From NCBI GenBank assembly GCA_964449465.1, contig CAYVBK010000024.1:1-64000 (forward strand): DNA of 64,000 nucleotides. The letters are read 5' to 3'. The stretch comes from CAYRXM01 sp964449465 (lineage in GTDB: Bacteria; Chloroflexota; Anaerolineae; JAFGEY01). A program made the translations under genes and the position numbers. This document shows positions 52,146 through 59,593 of this stretch, piece by piece. Positions within the stretch are counted from its first letter, which is position 1; every line of letters begins with the position of its first letter. Under the pieces are notes generated by a model that was not told the origin of the DNA, made no database searches, and was given only the letters and a program-made list of their open reading frames with translations.

Positions 52146-53093
52146 ATGGGCAACATTCGCGTCAACACCGAATCGGTGCGCGCGGCGGGGCGCCGCCTGC
52201 TGGCCGAGGCGCGCGAAATTGAGCAGATGCGCGATGACCTGGAGCGGGCCATCGACGGCCTGGACACCTGGAGCTGGGACGGGCGCAGCCGCTGGGAAAC
52301 CGAGCCGCTGCTCAACCGCGTGCGCCCGCAGGGCACCCAGGTGGCCAATGAACTGGAGCGGCTGGGGCTGCTGCTGCGCCGCGTGGCCGACACCTTTGAA
52401 GATGAGGATCGCACTGCGGCGAGGAATCTGGAGGAGATGCCGTGGGTGGAGTGGGAGACAGATGGCCCAGATTCTTCTCCGTCTGCCAATAACGCTTCTG
52501 ATAATTCACTCCCTTCGGAAAAATCCTGGCTGGAATCATTAGAAGGTTGGTTGGGAACTGGCGCTACTGTATGGGATGGCATCAAAATACTACCGGCAGT
52601 TGCCAGCGTTTTGAAGGCTCCGTATGTTAGTGGGTTGACAGGCAACATTTTCAAAGATGCTTGGGCTTTGGGAGCCAAAAATTTAACAAGAGGATGGAGA
52701 GACCTGAATCAACCCATTGGCTTTTCGCCTCTTGTTGTTGGAACCATTGGCGAGGTCGTCAGTGAAATCGGCGAGAATTGGCAAGAATACGAGGGAGATG
52801 TAGCCAAAGTTGGTCTAGGCATCGTTGTAGATACTTTTTTGGGGGTTGGTGGTTCTCTCATTGGTGGTTCGATAGGTACATTTGCCGGTGCTGCTATAGG
52901 TAGTGTTTTTGGGCCTGTAGGAACAGTTATCGGAGGCAAGATTGGTGGTATGGTTGGCGGATGGCTTGGTGGAAAAGCGGCAGAATGGGTTGAGAACATA
53001 AAAATAGGGGATAAAGAACTAGATCAAGTCATAGTAGACACAGCCCATAATGGTTTGAACAACATTGTAGATAAAGTGCTTGATTTCTTTTAA
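52146..53093 (+). CDS. WXG-domain effector with glycine-zipper C-terminal domain
   Basis: This 315-residue protein has residues 1-100 nearly identical in plan to the hydrolase effector (RVNTESVRAAGRRL, LDTWSWDGRSRW, FEDEDRTAARNLEEM). A Ser/Asn-rich break at about 108-125 follows. The C-terminal half has a long Gly/Ala/Val stretch (about 225-285) with repeated GxxxG spacing (GGSIGTFAGAAIGS, GGKIGGMVGGWLGG), typical of membrane-inserting or pore-forming toxins such as TspA. Base composition drops sharply to AT-rich at about 52460, exactly at the domain boundary. AAGGAG precedes ATG 52146. An immunity gene should follow, but only degraded sequence does. Confidence 0.82.
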   Translation: MGNIRVNTESVRAAGRRLLAEAREIEQMRDDLERAIDGLDTWSWDGRSRWETEPLLNRVRPQGTQVANELERLGLLLRRVADTFEDEDRTAARNLEEMPWVEWETDGPDSSPSANNASDNSLPSEKSWLESLEGWLGTGATVWDGIKILPAVASVLKAPYVSGLTGNIFKDAWALGAKNLTRGWRDLNQPIGFSPLVVGTIGEVVSEIGENWQEYEGDVAKVGLGIVVDTFLGVGGSLIGGSIGTFAGAAIGSVFGPVGTVIGGKIGGMVGGWLGGKAAEWVENIKIGDKELDQVIVDTAHNGLNNIVDKVLDFF

Positions 53094-53115
53094 TGTATTC
53101 AAAATGCTGTAACTC

Positions 53116-53392
53116 ATGGTTCGCTTATTTTTTCCAGAGTTTTTCAAATTGCCTGCTCACAAGCTATTCAGACGCTATTTTAAGCAGCTTTGTGAGCATT
53201 TTGACAAGTCAGGTCTCTCGAAGCGGCCTTGAGTCGCTCCTGGGACTTGATGCAAAGTATCACTTCTATGAGCAGATATTTTTATATGTCCATCAGAAAA
53301 TGGGCGAACCGAGAGCTGTAAATGAATTTTAAACGTATCTTCTCAATAACTTGGGGGAACTTCAAAAGACAGTTGACGAAATGTATCAATAA
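53116..53392 (+). pseudogene. Degraded small gene in the immunity-gene position
   Basis: A protein-like frame starts at ATG 53116 (MVRLFFPEFFKLPAHKLF...) and stops at 53232. A second frame takes up coding-like sequence from about 53228 (LESLLGLDAKYHFYEQIFLY) to TAA 53330. The same frame then continues after that stop (TYLLNNLGELQKTVDEMY) to TAA 53390-53392. One frameshift and one stop would turn this into a soluble protein of about 90 residues. An alternative 79-residue frame from 53093, overlapping the toxin stop, is Ser/Phe/Cys-rich and lacks a ribosome site. No family was recognised. The stretch to 53511 holds no other gene. Confidence 0.4.
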
Positions 53393-53467
53393 GTCGCTTG
53401 AACGCGACACTTCTTGACGTTGATTTGCGACCGTTCTGGCGGCTCCCCCCAAATTTTGAGAAGATAC
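53335..53467. repeat. Imperfect 26-bp inverted repeat around a central hairpin
   Basis: Arms 53335-53360 and 53442-53467 match at 21 of 26 positions when one is inverted; the outer 12 (GTATCTTCTCAA) are identical. A smaller stem GTCGC/GCGAC (53393-53397 with 53404-53408) sits near the middle. It may be a mobile-element remnant or recombination scar upstream of the second chaperone-like gene. Confidence 0.5.
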
Positions 53468-53511
53468 TTTTAAACCAATACAAACGTCCTCATTATAAGG
53501 AGACCATAATA

Positions 53512-54291
53512 ATGAACACAGATGATTTCATTCTTAGTGTAGAAGAAATAGCGCTAGTTATGAGCATAATTGGACAACCCCAAATGGCGCACGATATTAT
53601 GGTGGCCCAGTTAGGTGCAATGCAAAAAGAAGAAGCCCACATTCGTTTGTTGACTGCTGGGCATTCGTTATTAGCTCGAAAGTGGCTAGATATAGATGCA
53701 GAAGGCAAGATGAGTCTTGTAGAACCATTGATGTCTTGGGGACAAATTCTTGTTCATGCTGACTTTTCTATTCGTTATAGCCGTTCATCTCGACAGGCAG
53801 ATTATTCTTTCACTCACCACTTTAAAGAAAATCGAGTTTTAACTCATATAATAGAACAAGGATTGCTACATCATATCACTCAAGTATCAGATCGCAAGAC
53901 ACTTCTTCAAGAAGGAAAAGAATTTTTCGAAGTGGGTCAAACAGATTTTGTGGATTGTCCTGAAATTGAGATACCTCAAAATGTGCTGAATGAGATTAAG
54001 GACGAGAAATCAAAATCAAATATTGTTGAAAAACTCAAAAGCATAAATATTCCAAGTCATCTCCAGTCAGTGTTAGTAGAAGATCTGAGTCAAGTTCGAT
54101 ACAGAGGCAGTATCTTGAGGGTTGAATACGGAGAAGAGAAAGCCCCATTCTCAGAACGAGGGCTTTTAGTTCTTCGGGGCCCTTCACGGCTGTGGCTTTT
54201 GCGCTCACTTAAGCGTATCGAACAGAATTTTCTTGTGCTTCTGCCTGGTTCAGAACCAAAGTTTGAAGAAGAAATTAGAAAACTTTTATAA
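53512..54291 (+). CDS. Candidate effector-specific chaperone, AT-rich paralogue
   Basis: This 259-residue protein is homologous in layout to the 51319 product (see shared LSxEExALVxxI start, DAxGxxxLV hairpin and HHF strand). It is divergent in the C-terminal third, where Lys/Ile-rich composition replaces Ala/Gln-rich sequence. Codon choice is clearly AT-rich, as in the C-terminal half of the preceding effector, implying the two arrived together. AAGGAG lies 9 nt before ATG 53512. The GC-rich norm resumes at the next gene, 4 nt downstream of the stop. It probably partners the glycine-zipper effector. Confidence 0.62.
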   Translation: MNTDDFILSVEEIALVMSIIGQPQMAHDIMVAQLGAMQKEEAHIRLLTAGHSLLARKWLDIDAEGKMSLVEPLMSWGQILVHADFSIRYSRSSRQADYSFTHHFKENRVLTHIIEQGLLHHITQVSDRKTLLQEGKEFFEVGQTDFVDCPEIEIPQNVLNEIKDEKSKSNIVEKLKSINIPSHLQSVLVEDLSQVRYRGSILRVEYGEEKAPFSERGLLVLRGPSRLWLLRSLKRIEQNFLVLLPGSEPKFEEEIRKLL

Positions 54292-54295
54292 ATCT

Positions 54296-54877
54296 ATGCC
54301 CACCCTAACCCTCACCCTGCAATCCGACAGCCCGCTCAGCGGCAGCCTTGACCTGGAACTGCCCGCCGATGTGCCGATCATTCAACTGGTCGGCATCTTG
54401 CTGGATGTGCTGCAACTGCCCCGTGTGGATGGGCTGGGACAGCCGATCGGCTATCGCCTGATCAAGCTGCCCTCGCGCGAGCCGCTCAGTCCCCAGTCTA
54501 CTTTGGATGCGGCCGGCATTGTCACCGGGCGGGTGCTGGCCCTGCTGCCGGCAGCGGCCGGCGTAGCGGCCATTCGTACGGCTTCGGGGCGGGTATTTCC
54601 GCTCGACGACCGCAGCAAGCCCTATTATGTGTTGGGGCGCAGCGATGCCGCGCAACAGCCCGACATTGATTTCACCTACGAGCCGGGCGGCCAAACCGTC
54701 TCGCGCCTCCACGCCCAGGTGTACCGACAGGGGGCGCAGTGGATGGTGGTGCAGATTGCGCCCAACAACTCCACCTGGGTCAATCAGACTCAACTGCTGC
54801 CCAACCAACCCTATCCGCTGGCTCATGGCAACGTGATCACGTTGGGCCAGGCGCAGGTTACATTCAATTTTGCATAG
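54296..54877 (+). CDS. YukD-like ubiquitin-fold plus FHA protein
   Basis: This 193-residue soluble protein has residues 1-80 with a ubiquitin-like beta-grasp pattern resembling YukD/EsaB and the EccD N-terminus (TLTLQSDSPLSGSLDLELPADVPIIQ; LSPQSTLDAAGIVTGRVLALLP). Residues about 95-193 form an FHA domain with GRSD, VSRLHAQV and the NNSTWVN loop, which binds phosphothreonine. YukD-type proteins are core components of actinobacterial and firmicute type VII systems. Joining it to FHA directly connects the secretion side to the kinase/phosphatase genes downstream. ATG 54296 lies 4 nt after the previous stop. Confidence 0.78.
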   Translation: MPTLTLTLQSDSPLSGSLDLELPADVPIIQLVGILLDVLQLPRVDGLGQPIGYRLIKLPSREPLSPQSTLDAAGIVTGRVLALLPAAAGVAAIRTASGRVFPLDDRSKPYYVLGRSDAAQQPDIDFTYEPGGQTVSRLHAQVYRQGAQWMVVQIAPNNSTWVNQTQLLPNQPYPLAHGNVITLGQAQVTFNFA

Positions 54878-54886
54878 GGGGCAAGG

Positions 54887-55705
54887 ATGTGGATGATGAA
54901 CACGAGCATCAACATGCACCGGCTTGATGGATGGGCTGCCCTATCTGCGCTCCAGTTGCAGGATGGTGACAGCAATTCGATCATTATCTTGATTCTGGTG
55001 ATCATGATTGTTCTGGTGATCATTGGCACCGGGGCGGCGATTTGGCTGGTGCTGCGACGGCCGGCCCGGCAGCACACCAGGGCGGCCTTGCCATCGGACG
55101 AGATTTCGTTTGGCGATCCGCCCGCTACGTCCGCTCCTTCGTCCATCCCGCCGACACCGGTTTTTCCTCCGCCTGCGCCGCCGCAGCCTGTTTCTATGCC
55201 TCCTGTGTCTGTACCTGCTGCGCCCGCATCCGTTGCGCCCGCATCCGTTGCGCCCGTGTCTATGCCGCCGGCGCCGGCGCGTCCACCCCTGCCGCAGACA
55301 GCGGCCATCTTGCCGCCGCCCGATCAGACGGTCGCGCCGGCGGCCTGCCCACCGCCTTCGGCGATGCCGGGAACCAGGACGTTTTTCGAGTGCATCCATG
55401 CGGCGGTGCATTTTGATCTGTGCGCTCCGCGCGTGTGCATTGGCCGCGCCCCCGACAATGATTGGGTCATAGATGAGCATTACCCCGGCTGGGAATCGGT
55501 GTCGCGTTATCATGCCATGGTTCAATATGAGCAAGGTTATTGGGTTTTGTATGACCAGGGCAAGAACGGCAGCGTGTCGCGCAACGGCATCTTTGTGCAG
55601 GGACGGCGCACCCAACGCAACCTTTTGCGCGACGGCTGGCAGGTGTCCATCGGTTTGGTCGAGCTGGTGTTTCATGAGCAGGTCGCCGGGGAGAATGCAC
55701 TATGA
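54887..55705 (+). CDS. Membrane-anchored FHA protein with proline-rich linker
   Basis: This 272-residue protein has one transmembrane helix (about residues 31-55, very Ile/Val-rich), a Pro/Ala/Ser-rich linker (about 65-165, with tandem APASVAP units) and a C-terminal FHA domain (about 178-265: IGRAPDND, WESVSRYHAMV, GKNGSVSRNGIF). The FHA core retains the Arg, Ser and Asn positions used to bind phosphothreonine and faces the cytoplasm if the N-terminus is out. Its stop overlaps the next start by 4 nt (ATGA). It is likely a phospho-dependent docking protein of the apparatus. Confidence 0.82.
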   Translation: MWMMNTSINMHRLDGWAALSALQLQDGDSNSIIILILVIMIVLVIIGTGAAIWLVLRRPARQHTRAALPSDEISFGDPPATSAPSSIPPTPVFPPPAPPQPVSMPPVSVPAAPASVAPASVAPVSMPPAPARPPLPQTAAILPPPDQTVAPAACPPPSAMPGTRTFFECIHAAVHFDLCAPRVCIGRAPDNDWVIDEHYPGWESVSRYHAMVQYEQGYWVLYDQGKNGSVSRNGIFVQGRRTQRNLLRDGWQVSIGLVELVFHEQVAGENAL

Positions 55706-57183
55706 ACCTTTCTGCCGCAGCTTTTCAGACCGGCTCGATTTCGCCGGCGCAACTGCCTTTTGCCGCGTTTCCGGTTGGTTCATTCCTGGATCGTTACGTG
55801 GTGCTTCAAGTCTACCGCGAGTCGCGCCAGGCCAATTATTATCTGGTTGAAGAAATGGTCACCGGGCGGGCCGGAACTCGCTGGCTGCTCAAAGAAACCA
55901 GCGAATGGGTGACCGTGCAGGCCCAGGTGGGCTTGCACGGACGCAGCCTGACACATCCGGCTTTGCGCCTGGCGCAGCGACATTGGGTGGCTCGCGATTA
56001 TAACGGCGCCGAACGGCACTATTTGCTTTTTGCCGGCCCCGATTGGCTGACTCTGGAAGGGCAAAATGCCACCGTTGAGCTGGATCAGGCGTGTCGGTGG
56101 ATCGGGCAATTGGCGCAGGGGCTGGCCTATTTGCATCAGCAGCAGATCGCCCTCGGCCCGGTTGGCCCGGCGCAGGTGTGCATCCAGGACGGTCAGGCCA
56201 TGTGGTTCGATCTGGGCGAGGTCAAAAGTCCGGCCTCGCCCGCCGATGTGCAGGCCAATGTGCAAAGTTTGGGCGCCTTGTTCTTGTTCATGCTGACGCG
56301 CAGCTATGTTTTGACTCCCGACCTGGTTTTGCCGCCGGCAGTGCGCGAACTGATCCGACAGACCTCACAAGGCCATTATGTCCGCGCCCAGGATTGGCTG
56401 ATCGCCCTGGGACAATTGACCGCCGCGCCCATTCCGGTGTCGCCTCCTCCTGCGCCGTCATCCGGTGTGACCCCGCAGTTTGACTTGCGCCTGGGTCGCC
56501 GCACCGACGCCGGCCGCGTGCGGCAGATCAATCAGGACAGCCTGTTGACCCTGGACCTTGGCTGGATCAACCGCTCGCACGGCGCGCCGTTGGGCGTGTA
56601 TGCTGTGGCCGACGGGCTGGGCGGCGGCGGCGCCGGCGAGACGGCCAGTCAGCTCGCGCTGGCGTATGTGGCCCAAAAAGCGGCGGCGGCCATGTTGACG
56701 CCATTTCTGTCCGAGTATACAATAACGCATCCAGACCTCAAGGGCTGGATGCGCCAGGTGACGCAAGAAGCCATCCAGACGGTCGACGCGGCGCGCCAGG
56801 GACGACCCATGAGCAGCACCCTGGTCTGGGCGGTGGTGTCTGGCTACGCGGCCTGCATTGCCAACGCCGGCGACAGTCGCGCCTATGTCTTGGACCGTCA
56901 GGCCATTCGCCAGATCACTGCCGATCACCTCACCGCCGACGGCCAGGTTTCGCCGGCGCAGGTGGATGTGTTTGAAACCCGGCTGCCTGTGGGGGGATTT
57001 TTGCTCCTCTGTTCCGATGGCCTGACTGATTTGGTGCAAGAGCCGGTGATCCATCAACTGGTCCTTTCGTCCAACAGCCCACAGCATGCCTGCGACCGTC
57101 TGATTGCTGCCGCCAATCAGGCCGGCGGATCGGACAATATCGCCATTATTCTGATCCAGGTGGATGCTCTTTTAGTCAAATAA
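55702..57183 (+). CDS. Pseudokinase-PP2C phosphatase fusion
   Basis: This 493-residue protein has residues about 25-235 matching a protein-kinase fold in outline (RYVVLQVYRESRQANYYLV; the beta3-like WLLKETSE). The HRDxKxxN catalytic loop is replaced by LGPVGPAQV, and DFG is replaced by DLG, so phosphotransfer is unlikely. Residues about 255-490 form a PP2C phosphatase with intact metal motifs (DAGRVRQINQDSL, VADGLGGGGAGETAS, NAGDSRAYVL, CSDGLTD, GGSDNIAIIL). It could sense a ligand through the pseudokinase and dephosphorylate FHA partners. It overlaps the upstream gene by 4 nt, so translation is coupled. Confidence 0.85.
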   Translation: MNLSAAAFQTGSISPAQLPFAAFPVGSFLDRYVVLQVYRESRQANYYLVEEMVTGRAGTRWLLKETSEWVTVQAQVGLHGRSLTHPALRLAQRHWVARDYNGAERHYLLFAGPDWLTLEGQNATVELDQACRWIGQLAQGLAYLHQQQIALGPVGPAQVCIQDGQAMWFDLGEVKSPASPADVQANVQSLGALFLFMLTRSYVLTPDLVLPPAVRELIRQTSQGHYVRAQDWLIALGQLTAAPIPVSPPPAPSSGVTPQFDLRLGRRTDAGRVRQINQDSLLTLDLGWINRSHGAPLGVYAVADGLGGGGAGETASQLALAYVAQKAAAAMLTPFLSEYTITHPDLKGWMRQVTQEAIQTVDAARQGRPMSSTLVWAVVSGYAACIANAGDSRAYVLDRQAIRQITADHLTADGQVSPAQVDVFETRLPVGGFLLLCSDGLTDLVQEPVIHQLVLSSNSPQHACDRLIAAANQAGGSDNIAIILIQVDALLVK

Positions 57184-57193
57184 GGAGAACAGC

Positions 57194-59476
57194 ATGCCGT
57201 ACAAAAACTATATTCTCGCTGCTCTATGTATCTTGATGCTGATTGTCTTGCCGGTGCAGGCGCAAAGCAATCTCGACCGGGTTCACATCCATGATGCGCC
57301 GGTCAATGCCCAGACTGGCCAGATAGATGTTTATGCCTCTGTGCTGAACTATGCCGATCCCAATTCGGGCGGCAGGCCGGTCACCGGCCTCAACTCGTCT
57401 ACATTGACGCTCAAAGACAATGGCCGCCAGTTGGCCGCCGACGAGTTCAGCGTGGCATTTGAACCTACCGGCATCTCGGTCATCGTCCTGATTGACACCA
57501 GCGGCAGCATGCTGTGCAAAGACACCAGCGCCGACTGTCAGTCGGGCGGCACATCGAACCCATCGCGCATCGAGCACGCCAAGACGTTACTGCGCGAGTT
57601 TACCGAGCGATATTTGCAGCCGCAAGACCATATTGGCATTCTGGAATTCAACACCACTGTCAGCTCGTTATACCCGTTGTCACCGGCTACCGACAAGGGC
57701 GCCATCTATAATTCCTATGCCAACCTCACCGCCAAAAAGGGCGCCAACACTGCGCTATACATGGCCATCAGTCAGGCGATGGATTGGCTGGAGACCTCGG
57801 ACTCCCGACTGCAAGGCGCGGTCAAACGCCAGCAGCACCTCATCCTGGTGTTTTCGGACGGCAACGACGGCTATCAGCAAGACGCGGCCGCGCCGCAGCA
57901 TGTGCCGATTGTCAATGTGCAAAGCCGTTTTGCCGTGCGCGATTATGACACGCCGCTCTATGGCGTGGGCATTGACACGGCCGGCAAAAACGCGACCAAG
58001 GCTTATAATTATGAAATTGCCGACGTGGCTGGCCTGGCTCGCTATACCAAGGGCCAACTGGTCGAGTTCAAAGGCGACAATCAAAATCAGGTCTATGCCA
58101 TGTATGAGCAGATCAAACAATTGGGCAACGCATATCGCCTCACCTATCGGCCCATCACAGAGGCTCCTTCTCACCTTTTGATCGTGCAATACCAGGGTGC
58201 TCAAGACGAGGTGACGGTGGCTTCGGGGCTTCAATCTCCTCGCCCCGACAAAGGCAAAACTATCCTCAATCCGCCCGAAGGCACTCAGGCCTGGACATCG
58301 GGCATGCGCGTCACATTGACCACCGAAATCTCGTTCCCCGACAACAATCCTCGTCCGATCAAGGTGCGCTGCATTAAAAAAGAGGCCGGTCAGACCCAGG
58401 TGACGACCATTCTCGATTGGACGCCGGGCAGCCCGCCACCGGTCTGCGAGTGGACGCTACCCGATCCTACTGACCTGTACAAAGACCGCCCGATCTCGTT
58501 TTATGTCGAAGTGGCAGACTCGATCCTGACCGGTCAGGATGCGGTTCGCTCGGAGGAAAAGCAGATCATTTTTGCTGCCGCGCCCACGCCCGTGCCGACG
58601 GCGACGCCCATTCCCACCGCCACGCCTGAACCAACCTCGACGCCCAAGCCCAAGCCCATCGAGGTGGTGGGCAAAGCAGGCAGTATGTGGCTGCCCTGGC
58701 TGCTCTTGATCATTGTGGCGGCGTTGGTGGTGCTGTTTCTGGTGTTTCGCAAAACCTTGATGGAAAAGTTGGCCAAACAGGGACCCGGCAAGGCTGCCCC
58801 CAAAACCCAAGTGCTGTCGGCCATCGCTGCGCCCAAAGCCAAACTGGTCGTTTTGCGCGGCATGCAGCCCGGCGCCGAATACCTGATCCGCGACTCGATG
58901 ATCACCATCGGCCGCGAACAGGATTGCCAATTTGTTGTGTTGGATCCATACATCTCGCGCCGGCACGCCACCATCCGTGAGCAGGGCGGGCAGTTTGTGT
59001 TGATTGACGAGGGCAGCGGCAACGGCACGCTGCTGAACGGGGCCAAAATTCAACCGCGCATGCAATATCCCTTGCAGCCGGGCAGTCGCATCCAGATCGG
59101 TGATACCATCATCGAATTTCAGGCGATGGGCAGTCTTCAAACGCAATTGTTCCAGGGGCAGCAGTCGGGTTCGGCGGCCGGCGCGGCGCCAACCATGTAT
59201 CCACCGTCGGGCGCGGGGATGCCGGGGCAGCCGGGCGCGCCAGGTTTGCCGTCCATCTATCCGCAGCAGCCGGGCGGCCCGACCATATATCCGCAGCAGC
59301 CAGGCGTGCCACCCACCTATCCGCAACAGCCGGGCGGTTCGACCATGTACCCGCAGCAGCCCGGCGTGCCGCCCACCTATCCGCAGCAGCCCGGCAACCT
59401 GCCCGGCGCGCGGGTGACGCAGGTCGTGACCCAACCGACCAACAATCCGCCCACCAATCCATCCAACACACCGTAA
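57194..59476 (+). CDS. Secreted-topology VWA protein with transmembrane helix and cytoplasmic FHA domain
   Basis: This 760-residue protein has a signal peptide (1-24) and an extracellular von Willebrand A domain (about 90-310) with MIDAS motif DTSGS and a second Ile/Asp element (SDGNDG). A sandwich region and a Thr/Pro linker (about 463-490) lead to one TM helix (about 496-518). An FHA domain follows (about 545-640: ITIGREQDC, ISRRHATI, GSGNGTLLN), then a tail of five YPQQPG 10-residue repeats. It could couple binding of an outside ligand to a phosphothreonine partner inside. It lies 10 nt after the PP2C gene, in the same operon. Confidence 0.85.
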   Translation: MPYKNYILAALCILMLIVLPVQAQSNLDRVHIHDAPVNAQTGQIDVYASVLNYADPNSGGRPVTGLNSSTLTLKDNGRQLAADEFSVAFEPTGISVIVLIDTSGSMLCKDTSADCQSGGTSNPSRIEHAKTLLREFTERYLQPQDHIGILEFNTTVSSLYPLSPATDKGAIYNSYANLTAKKGANTALYMAISQAMDWLETSDSRLQGAVKRQQHLILVFSDGNDGYQQDAAAPQHVPIVNVQSRFAVRDYDTPLYGVGIDTAGKNATKAYNYEIADVAGLARYTKGQLVEFKGDNQNQVYAMYEQIKQLGNAYRLTYRPITEAPSHLLIVQYQGAQDEVTVASGLQSPRPDKGKTILNPPEGTQAWTSGMRVTLTTEISFPDNNPRPIKVRCIKKEAGQTQVTTILDWTPGSPPPVCEWTLPDPTDLYKDRPISFYVEVADSILTGQDAVRSEEKQIIFAAAPTPVPTATPIPTATPEPTSTPKPKPIEVVGKAGSMWLPWLLLIIVAALVVLFLVFRKTLMEKLAKQGPGKAAPKTQVLSAIAAPKAKLVVLRGMQPGAEYLIRDSMITIGREQDCQFVVLDPYISRRHATIREQGGQFVLIDEGSGNGTLLNGAKIQPRMQYPLQPGSRIQIGDTIIEFQAMGSLQTQLFQGQQSGSAAGAAPTMYPPSGAGMPGQPGAPGLPSIYPQQPGGPTIYPQQPGVPPTYPQQPGGSTMYPQQPGVPPTYPQQPGNLPGARVTQVVTQPTNNPPTNPSNTP
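59258..59407 (+). repeat. Five tandem 30-bp repeats inside the VWA-FHA gene
   Basis: Units start at 59258, 59288, 59318, 59348 and 59378, each encoding YPQQPG plus four variable residues. Exact 30-bp periodicity suggests copy number can vary by slippage without frameshift. The encoded tail is proline/glutamine-rich and probably unstructured. Confidence 0.85.
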
Positions 59477-59485
59477 TCGGGGGTA

Positions 59486-59552
59486 GGGGCAACCCTTGCG
59501 GTTGCCCCCCGATGCGGGCAGGGGCAAACGGGCAGGGGCAAGCCCTGCCCCT
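59486..59552. repeat. REP-like palindromes between the VWA-FHA and PP2C genes
   Basis: GGGGCAACC/GGTTGCCCC (59486-59494 with 59500-59508, loop CTTGC) and AGGGGCA/TGCCCCT (59534-59540 with 59546-59552). A further GGTTGCCCC lies at 59562-59570. No T-run follows, so they probably do not terminate the operon. Confidence 0.5.
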
Positions 59553-59593
59553 ACGTTGGGCGGTTGCCCCCGACGTTTATACAAGAGGCTGGT

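Noticed and set aside
53093..53332. A 79-residue frame overlapping the stop of the glycine-zipper effector
   Set aside because: No ribosome site and unusual Ser/Phe/Cys composition. The neighbouring frames look more protein-like but are interrupted, so the stretch is listed as a pseudogene.
59477..59593. Hairpins after the VWA-FHA gene as a terminator splitting the operon
   Set aside because: Stems are strong, but no T-tract follows, and the sequence is a repeated GGGGCAACC-type palindrome.
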